A model generated the notes under the pieces. That model was not told where the DNA came from. It did no database searches and saw only the letters and a program-made list of their open reading frames with translations. A DNA stretch of 9,018 nucleotides from Lachnospiraceae bacterium UBA3863 (GTDB taxonomy: Bacteria > Bacillota > Clostridia > Lachnospirales > Lachnospiraceae), in assembly GCA_002392385.1 (NCBI GenBank), contig DGGX01000085.1, positions 337-9,354 of the forward strand. Reading direction: 5' to 3'. The position numbers and the translations under genes are program-made. Positions 1 to 4,216 of this stretch are shown here, one piece after another (the stretch's first letter is position 1; each line of letters opens with the position of its first letter).

Positions 1-854
1 AGCGCTATATCAAGAAGCTGGTGGAAGAAGGCATCGTGGACGGCTGGGACGATCCCCGTCTGGTCTCCATCTCCGGCCTGCGCAGGAGAGGCTTCACCCC
101 CTCCTCCATCCGCCGCTTCGTCGAACTCTGCGGTATCTCCAAGAGCAACTCCTCCGTGGACTATGCCATGCTGGAGTACTGCATCCGCGAGGACCTCAAG
201 CCCAGCTGCAGCCGCATGATGGCTGTGCTCCACCCCCTCAAGCTCATCATCGACAACTATCCCGAGGGACAGGTCGAGGAGCTGGTGGCGGACAACAACC
301 TGGAGAACCCGGAACTTGGCACCCGCCTGCTTCCCTTCGGCCGTGAGCTCTGGATCGAGCAGGAAGACTTCATGGAGAACCCTCCCAAGAAGTACTACCG
401 CCTCTTCCCCGGCAACGAAGTGCGCCTGATGTACGGCTACTTTGTGAAATGCGTCGGCTATGACAAGGACGCCGACGGCAACATCACCGCCGTCCACTGC
501 ACCTATGATCCCGAGACCAAGAGCGGCAGCGGCTTCACCGGCCGCAAGGTCAAGGGAACCATCCACTGGGTCCACGCCGACAGCGCCGTACCCGTCAAGG
601 TACGCCTCTACGAGAACATCATCGACGAGGAGAAGGGCGTCTACAACGAGGACGGTTCCCTCAACCTGAACCCTAACTCCCTCGAAGAAGTCACCGCCTG
701 CGTCGAGCCCGCCCTGGCCCAGGCCCAGGCCTTCGACCGCTTCCAGTTCGTCAGAAACGGCTACTTCTGCGCCGACTGCAAGGACTCCAAGGAAGGCGCG
801 CCTGTGTTCAACAGGATCGTGGGGCTGAAGAACTCGTTCAAGCTGCCGCGGTAA
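1..854 (+). CDS. glnS: Glutaminyl-tRNA synthetase, 3' part (5' end outside window)
   Basis: Class Ic aminoacyl-tRNA synthetase that charges tRNA-Gln with glutamine in the cytoplasm. The reading frame is open from the first base. The first readable residues (RYIKKLVEEG) fit the sequence just after the KMSKS-type loop, so the Rossmann fold and HIGH motif lie upstream. Visible are GWDDPR (nt 42-59) and ISGLRRRG (nt 69-92), the hallmark stretch after the KMSKS loop in GlnRS/GluRS. Next come CIREDL, then the two anticodon-binding beta-barrels, including GRKVKGTIHWV (nt 540-572), GYFCADCKDS (nt 759-788) and the closing FNRIVGLKNSF. These barrel motifs separate GlnRS from bacterial GluRS, whose anticodon domain is helical. 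About 284 of an expected 550-560 residues are present. A GTG at position 21 is internal, not the start. Having GlnRS means direct Gln-tRNA-Gln formation, without needing GatCAB for that tRNA. The stop is TAA at 852-854. Confidence 0.95.
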   Translation, partial: RYIKKLVEEGIVDGWDDPRLVSISGLRRRGFTPSSIRRFVELCGISKSNSSVDYAMLEYCIREDLKPSCSRMMAVLHPLKLIIDNYPEGQVEELVADNNLENPELGTRLLPFGRELWIEQEDFMENPPKKYYRLFPGNEVRLMYGYFVKCVGYDKDADGNITAVHCTYDPETKSGSGFTGRKVKGTIHWVHADSAVPVKVRLYENIIDEEKGVYNEDGSLNLNPNSLEEVTACVEPALAQAQAFDRFQFVRNGYFCADCKDSKEGAPVFNRIVGLKNSFKLPR

Positions 855-887
855 GTATTGAAACGCTCTTTTAAACTGCCGCGGTAA
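822..887 (+). repeat. Diverged 33-bp tandem repeat: glnS C-terminal tail plus a second copy after the stop
   Basis: The last 33 bases of glnS (822-854) are followed directly by a second 33-base unit (855-887) in the same frame, with 24 of 33 bases identical. The first unit encodes GLKNSFKLPR-stop and the second VLKRSFKLPR-stop, so 8 of 10 residues match. The final 12 bases, CTGCCGCGGTAA, are identical (843-854 and 876-887). Of the seven codons that differ, five are synonymous (Leu, Lys, Ser, Phe, Lys). The second unit ends TAA TAG TAG. It has no start codon and no ribosome site, so it is probably a scar of another glnS 3' end rather than a gene. Confidence 0.85.
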
Positions 888-949
888 TAGTAGTTCAATT
901 ATGCCAAGGGCCTATGAAGCTCCCGTTTTGATGGCAGGACAGATCAAAA

Positions 950-1020
950 AAGCATAAGCAATTCGCAGGAGGCTTTCGGAAACACAGCGTGAGAGGGTCT
1001 CCTGCGAATTGTTTATGCTT
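950..1020 (-). terminator. Long hairpin between convergent glnS and gltA; probable gltA terminator
   Basis: Arms 950-971 and 999-1020 pair over 22 positions with one G-U (958/1012). Pairing continues to 977/993 with three more G-U pairs, giving 28 pairs around a 15-nt loop (978-992). Read on the - strand, the stem is followed by a U run (complement of A946-A951, the last two inside the stem base), as expected of an intrinsic terminator for citrate synthase, whose stop is 45 bases before the stem. On the + strand no U run follows, so termination of glnS here is less certain. All four wobbles are G-U only in + strand RNA; on the - strand they are A-C mismatches. Confidence 0.7.
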
Positions 1021-1064
1021 GTAGATAATTCTTGTAGAGGATACTTATTGATTCCGAGCGGCCG

Positions 1065-2420
1065 TCATCTTTTCTTCATCGGCACGTAATCGTTGATGTC
1101 TCCGACGTACTTGGTGGCGGGGCGCATGATCTTGCCGTCGTAGAGCTTGTTCTCCACGTTGTGGGCCACCCAGCCGGCGGTGCGGGCGATGGCGAACAGG
1201 GGAGTGAAGAGGTCCTCGGGGATGCCCAGCATGTTGTAGGCGAATCCGGAGTAGAAGTCCACGTTGACGGGGATGGGCTTGCCGCGTCTCTCGAGGACGA
1301 TCTCCTTGACCAGCTGTTCGAACTGCTCGTAGAAGGCGAACTTCTCCTGGCAGCCGTTCTCCTCGGCCAGGGTCCTGCAGAGCTCGCGGAGGATCTCGGC
1401 GCGGGGATCGCTGAGGGTGTAGACGGCGTGGCCGAATCCGTAGACGAGGCCGCTGTGGTCGAAGTAGTCGCGGTCCAGGATGCGGTCGATGATCTCGCGC
1501 ATGCGGTCCTTGTCCAGGGAGTACTTGAGGTCGCCGGTGATGTGGCGCATCATGCGGGCGACAGTGATGTTGGCGCCGCCGTGTTTGGGACCCTTCAGGG
1601 AGCCGATGGAGCCCACGATGGCGGAGTAGAGGTCCGTGCCGGTGGAGCCCATGACGACGTTGGTGAAGGTGGAGTTATTGCCGCCGCCGTGATCGGCATG
1701 GATCAGGAGCAGGGCGTCCAGAAGGTTGGCCTCCCGCTTGGTGAACTGTCCGTCGGGGCGGAGCATGTAGAGGATATTCTCCGCGATGGAATACTCCGGG
1801 CGGGGGTAGTGGATGACCAGGGACTGCCGGTAGAAATGGTGGACCATGGCCTGGTAGGAGTAGCAGCCCAGGGCAGGCATCTTGGCGATGAGGTTGATGC
1901 CCTTGAGCAGGGTCTGGTAGGGATCCTGTTCGTCCGGGTAGGCGTCATAGTTATAGAGGGACAGGGTGGTGACCATGAGCCGGTTCATCAGGTTGCGGCC
2001 GGGCGCGTGAAGGATCTCGCCGGAGAGGAAGTTCTCAGGCAGATCGTAGCGCGCGGAGAGGCTGGTCCTGAAGTGCTCGAACTCGTCCCGGGAAGGGAGA
2101 TAGCCGAAGAGCAGTAGGAAGCACCCTTCTTCGTAACCGAAATTGCCGCGCCGGTTGGCGATGAGATCACGGATACTGTAGCCGCGGTAGCAGAGATCGC
2201 CCTCCTGGGGGACGATGGTGCCGTCTTCAAGGCTGCTGTATCCGATGACATCCGAGACCTTGGTCAGGCCGATGCGCACGCCGGTACCGTCTTCATTGCG
2301 CAGACCTTTCTTGACATTGTACTGGGCGAAGAGTCTGCCGGGGATATCTGTATAGACAGAGGAACGGCCGAAATATCTTGCAAGGATATTGTCGTCGTTG
2401 AACATGCTCTGCTGATTCAT
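1065..2420 (-). CDS. gltA: Citrate synthase (si-type family, clostridial ~450-residue form)
   Basis: Condenses acetyl-CoA with oxaloacetate to give citrate and CoA in the cytoplasm. The 451-residue protein carries the expected active-site blocks: HADHGGGN (residues 241-248), GPKHGGAN with catalytic His280, GFGHAVY with His331, DPR with Arg340, NVDFYSG with catalytic Asp388, and ARTAGW with Arg413. By family knowledge these match E. coli His264, His305, Arg314, Asp362 and Arg407. The HAV in place of the E. coli HRV motif also occurs in eukaryotic enzymes, so it is not a defect. The protein is longer than the ~370-residue Bacillus CitZ type because of an extended N-terminus. The ATG at 2420 has an ideal ribosome site (AAGGAGGT, complement of 2425-2432) four bases upstream. 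The gene appears monocistronic, with its own promoter, a palindromic leader element and a terminator hairpin. A 2-methylcitrate synthase role cannot be excluded from sequence alone. Confidence 0.95.
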   Translation of the reverse strand: MNQQSMFNDDNILARYFGRSSVYTDIPGRLFAQYNVKKGLRNEDGTGVRIGLTKVSDVIGYSSLEDGTIVPQEGDLCYRGYSIRDLIANRRGNFGYEEGCFLLLFGYLPSRDEFEHFRTSLSARYDLPENFLSGEILHAPGRNLMNRLMVTTLSLYNYDAYPDEQDPYQTLLKGINLIAKMPALGCYSYQAMVHHFYRQSLVIHYPRPEYSIAENILYMLRPDGQFTKREANLLDALLLIHADHGGGNNSTFTNVVMGSTGTDLYSAIVGSIGSLKGPKHGGANITVARMMRHITGDLKYSLDKDRMREIIDRILDRDYFDHSGLVYGFGHAVYTLSDPRAEILRELCRTLAEENGCQEKFAFYEQFEQLVKEIVLERRGKPIPVNVDFYSGFAYNMLGIPEDLFTPLFAIARTAGWVAHNVENKLYDGKIMRPATKYVGDINDYVPMKKR

Positions 2421-2443
2421 AAGTACCTCCTTCCTGAAGGCGG

Positions 2444-2461
2444 ATAATTGTATACAATTAT
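2444..2461. promoter_or_regulatory. Perfect 18-bp palindrome in the gltA leader, candidate operator
   Basis: ATAATTGTATACAATTAT is its own reverse complement. It lies about 10-27 bases downstream of the predicted gltA start point and 12 bases before the AAGGAGGT site, where a bound repressor would block transcription. The core TTGTATACAA has the GT-N2-AC arrangement seen in GntR/FadR-family operators. The outer ATAA and TTAT halves also recall boxes of the LysR-type citrate regulator CcpC, but the spacing differs (10 rather than 7-9). Which regulator binds, if any, is inference. Confidence 0.55.
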
Positions 2462-2476
2462 GCAGCTGATTTTGAC

Positions 2477-2505
2477 ATTATAACAGCAGTTCATGAATAT
2501 GAAAA
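2477..2505 (-). promoter_or_regulatory. Predicted sigma-A promoter of gltA
   Basis: On the - strand there is a perfect -10 hexamer TATAAT (complement of 2477-2482), preceded by an extended -10 TGT. A 17-base spacer leads to a -35-like TTTTCA (complement of 2500-2505, 4 of 6 matches to TTGACA). The start point would be near 2470, giving a leader of about 50 nt that contains the palindrome and the ribosome site. Confidence 0.7.
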
Positions 2506-2576
2506 CCTTTTTTTGAATAACAGGGGGCAGACGGGGAGGAAATGTCCGGCAGAGAATACTCTTTTAAGGGGAATCG

Positions 2577-2585
2577 TGCTATCAT
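2577..2585 (+). promoter_or_regulatory. Possible extended -10 promoter for the udp-cdd operon
   Basis: TGC followed by TATCAT (2580-2585) gives an extended -10 element with 5 of 6 consensus bases. It lies about 35 bases upstream of the udp ribosome site, at a suitable distance for a start near 2592. No good -35 hexamer is visible at 16-18 bases upstream (2556-2563), so this is a moderate prediction. It is the best candidate in the divergent 2421-2627 intergenic region for the rightward operon. Confidence 0.4.
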
Positions 2586-2613
2586 GTGAAAAGAGAATGA
2601 CCTGACTCTTGCT

Positions 2614-2620
2614 AAGGAGG
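2614..2620 (+). promoter_or_regulatory. udp: Ribosome binding site that decides the udp start
   Basis: AAGGAGG lies 7 bases before the ATG at 2628 but only 1 base before the in-frame ATG at 2622. The spacing strongly favours initiation at 2628, removing two residues (Met-Thr) from the longest possible reading frame. Confidence 0.8.
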
Positions 2621-2627
2621 AATGACT

Positions 2628-3413
2628 ATGCTTCCGAAATACTCAGAAGATCCGGACAAGAGGTATCATATTCAGTGCGGACCGGAGGATGTAGGCCGGT
2701 ATGTGCTGCTGCCCGGGGATCCCAAGCGCTGCGTCAAGATCGCGTCCTATCTGGAGAATCCGCAGCTGGTGGCGGACAGCCGTGAGTTTACGACCTACAC
2801 GGGGCTGCTGGAGGGCGAGCGTGTCAGCGTCACTTCGACGGGGATCGGGGGACCCTCCGCGTCCATCGCCATAGAGGAGCTTGCGGGCTGCGGGGCGGAC
2901 ACCTTCATCCGTGTGGGGACAAGCGGCGGCATGCAGCCGGAGGTCTGCGGCGGCGATCTGGTCATCGCCACGGGTGCCATCCGCATGGAGGGAACGACCA
3001 GGGAGTATGCGCCCATTGAATATCCCGCGGTGGCCCATCCGGATATGGTGCGTGTGCTGGTGGACGCGGCGCAGGAGCTGGGCTACCGCACCCACATCGG
3101 TGTCGTCCAGTGCAAGGACGCCTTCTACGGACAGCACATGCCGGAGGAACTTCCCAACGGCAAGGAATTGATCTATAAATGGGAGGCCTGGGTCAAGATG
3201 GGATGTCTGGCTTCGGAGATGGAGTCGGCGGCCCTCTTCATCGTCGGTTCTTACCTGCGGGTAAGGGTAGGCACCATCCTCCTGGTCATGGCCAATCAGG
3301 AGCGGGAGCGCATGGGTCTGGACAATCCCGTGATCCATGATACGGATCCTGTCATACGCACGGCCATCGAGGCCATGAGACTGCGGATCCTGGCTGACAG
3401 GGAGGCCCGATAA
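2628..3413 (+). CDS. udp: Uridine phosphorylase
   Basis: Splits uridine with phosphate into uracil and ribose-1-phosphate, a cytoplasmic pyrimidine salvage step. The 261-residue protein belongs to the NP-I nucleoside phosphorylase family. GDPKR (30-34) and RVGTSG (95-100) supply phosphate-binding residues. [16 protein letters not shown] (70-85) is the block that distinguishes Udp from the purine enzyme DeoD. FYGQH (166-170) sits at the base-binding loop, and SEMESAA (196-202) includes the ribose-contacting Met-Glu. The E. coli uracil-binding Arg168 has no obvious counterpart after Gln169 (GQHMPE here). As far as I recall, this is the usual form in Firmicutes uridine phosphorylases, so I read it as a clade feature rather than a defect. 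The start at 2628 is set by the ribosome-site spacing. The stop overlaps the cdd start by one base. The family assignment is firm; specificity between uridine and other pyrimidine nucleosides is inferred. Confidence 0.92.
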   Translation: MLPKYSEDPDKRYHIQCGPEDVGRYVLLPGDPKRCVKIASYLENPQLVADSREFTTYTGLLEGERVSVTSTGIGGPSASIAIEELAGCGADTFIRVGTSGGMQPEVCGGDLVIATGAIRMEGTTREYAPIEYPAVAHPDMVRVLVDAAQELGYRTHIGVVQCKDAFYGQHMPEELPNGKELIYKWEAWVKMGCLASEMESAALFIVGSYLRVRVGTILLVMANQERERMGLDNPVIHDTDPVIRTAIEAMRLRILADREAR

Positions 3414-3856
3414 TGCACGGACTGCACAGAGCGGACGGGGAGTCCCTCATGAAAGAGGCGGCTGCCGCCAGGGAGAGGTCCTACTGCCCTTATTCGGGCT
3501 ACGCGGTAGGAGCGGCCCTGCTGGCGGAGGACGGGCGCGTCTATAGGGGCTGCAATATCGAGAACGCGGCCTTCTCGCCCACTGTGTGCGCGGAGAGGAC
3601 GGCCTTCTTCAAGGCGGTCAGCGAAGGCGTGAAGAGCTTTAAGGCCATCGCGGTATCCGGAGGTCCCGCGGGAGACCCTCCGGCGGCCTGTACGCCCTGC
3701 GGGGTCTGCAGGCAGGTCATGGCGGAGTTCTGTGACCCGGAGAGCTTTGAGGTCTTCTGCCTGGATGCCCGCGGCCGGCTGCGGGACTATCTGCTGAAGG
3801 AACTGCTGCCCGAGGGATTCGGCGCGGCTGCCCTGCCTGACGGGGAAGGAGAATAA
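3413..3856 (+). CDS. cdd: Cytidine deaminase (small tetrameric type)
   Basis: Deaminates cytidine and deoxycytidine to uridine and deoxyuridine, with zinc-activated water. The 147-residue length fits the short homotetrameric class, with three Cys zinc ligands. These are Cys59 in CAE, with the proton-shuttling Glu61, and Cys96 and Cys99 in PCGVC. NIEN (48-51) contacts the ribose, and the N-terminal YCPYSGYAVGAALL (24-37) matches the family's opening motif. The ATG at 3413 shares one base with the udp stop (TAATG). It has GGGAGG (3400-3405) seven bases upstream, inside udp, so translation is probably coupled. The product, uridine, is the substrate of the preceding enzyme, which explains the pairing. 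The last dozen residues (rich in Gly, Ala, Pro and Glu) extend a little beyond the core fold and look unstructured. Confidence 0.95.
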   Translation: MHGLHRADGESLMKEAAAARERSYCPYSGYAVGAALLAEDGRVYRGCNIENAAFSPTVCAERTAFFKAVSEGVKSFKAIAVSGGPAGDPPAACTPCGVCRQVMAEFCDPESFEVFCLDARGRLRDYLLKELLPEGFGAAALPDGEGE

Positions 3857-3858
3857 GT

Positions 3859-4188
3859 ATGGACCGGAAATGCCTGCGGTACAGGGACATGATGCCCGGG
3901 TATATCGAGGACAGGCTCACGGAGAACGAACTGGAGGACCTGATGCTGCATCTGCAGCAGTGTGAGGACTGCAGGGAGGAACTGACCACCCAGTATCTGA
4001 TCAGCCGGGGATCCTCGCTGCTGGAGAGCGACCAGCCCTTCGATCTGAATGCGGAGATCAACGCGCTGAGGAATACAAGAAACCGGCAGATGCGCAGCCG
4101 CAAGACCTTCTCGCTGGCGGCCCTGATCCTGGAGATCGGCGCCCTTGTGGCCTTTGTCATGGAAGTGCTGCTCCTGATCCGGCTGTGA
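3859..4188 (+). CDS. Small zf-HC2 (anti-sigma-type zinc finger) protein with one C-terminal membrane segment
   Basis: The 109-residue protein has an N-terminal HLQQCEDC block: His31-x3-Cys35-x2-Cys38, preceded by Cys5. This is the zinc-binding pattern of the zf-HC2/ZAS fold found in anti-sigma factors such as RsrA and RsiW. A charged linker (about 40-82) leads to a single hydrophobic helix at 84-107, ending ILEIGALVAFVMEVLLLIRL. The zinc domain should face the cytoplasm, with almost nothing outside. The ATG at 3859 has GAAGGAG (3845-3851) seven bases upstream, and the gene follows cdd by two bases. No sigma factor gene is adjacent, so an anti-sigma role is not supported by context. It could be a membrane-anchored regulator or scaffold. 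The domain call is good; the function is unknown. Confidence 0.8.
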   Translation: MDRKCLRYRDMMPGYIEDRLTENELEDLMLHLQQCEDCREELTTQYLISRGSSLLESDQPFDLNAEINALRNTRNRQMRSRKTFSLAALILEIGALVAFVMEVLLLIRL

Positions 4189-4216
4189 CAGGACAGCGTA
4201 TTGGAGTGAGAACAAA

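Noticed and set aside
901..957. 18-codon open frame (MPRAYEAPVLMAGQIKKA) after glnS
   Set aside because: It has no ribosome site, no recognisable similarity, and runs into the hairpin arm. A short frame of this size is expected by chance.
1018..1038. Two copies of CTTGTAGA 13 bases apart downstream of the hairpin
   Set aside because: An eight-base repeat with no further copies nearby is within chance expectation and has no obvious role.
1161..2117. 318-codon open frame on the + strand inside gltA
   Set aside because: It is antisense to a clear citrate synthase, its product is a low-complexity Gly/Val/Glu/Asp-rich string with no recognisable motif, and it is expected from the GC-rich codon bias.
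2591..2610. AAGAG / CTCTT inverted repeat in the udp leader, checked as an attenuator
   Set aside because: There are only five pairs around a 10-nt loop, with no U run and no competing structure.
2622..2627. Earlier in-frame ATG for udp
   Set aside because: It lies only one base from AAGGAGG, too close for normal initiation; the ATG at 2628 has ideal spacing.
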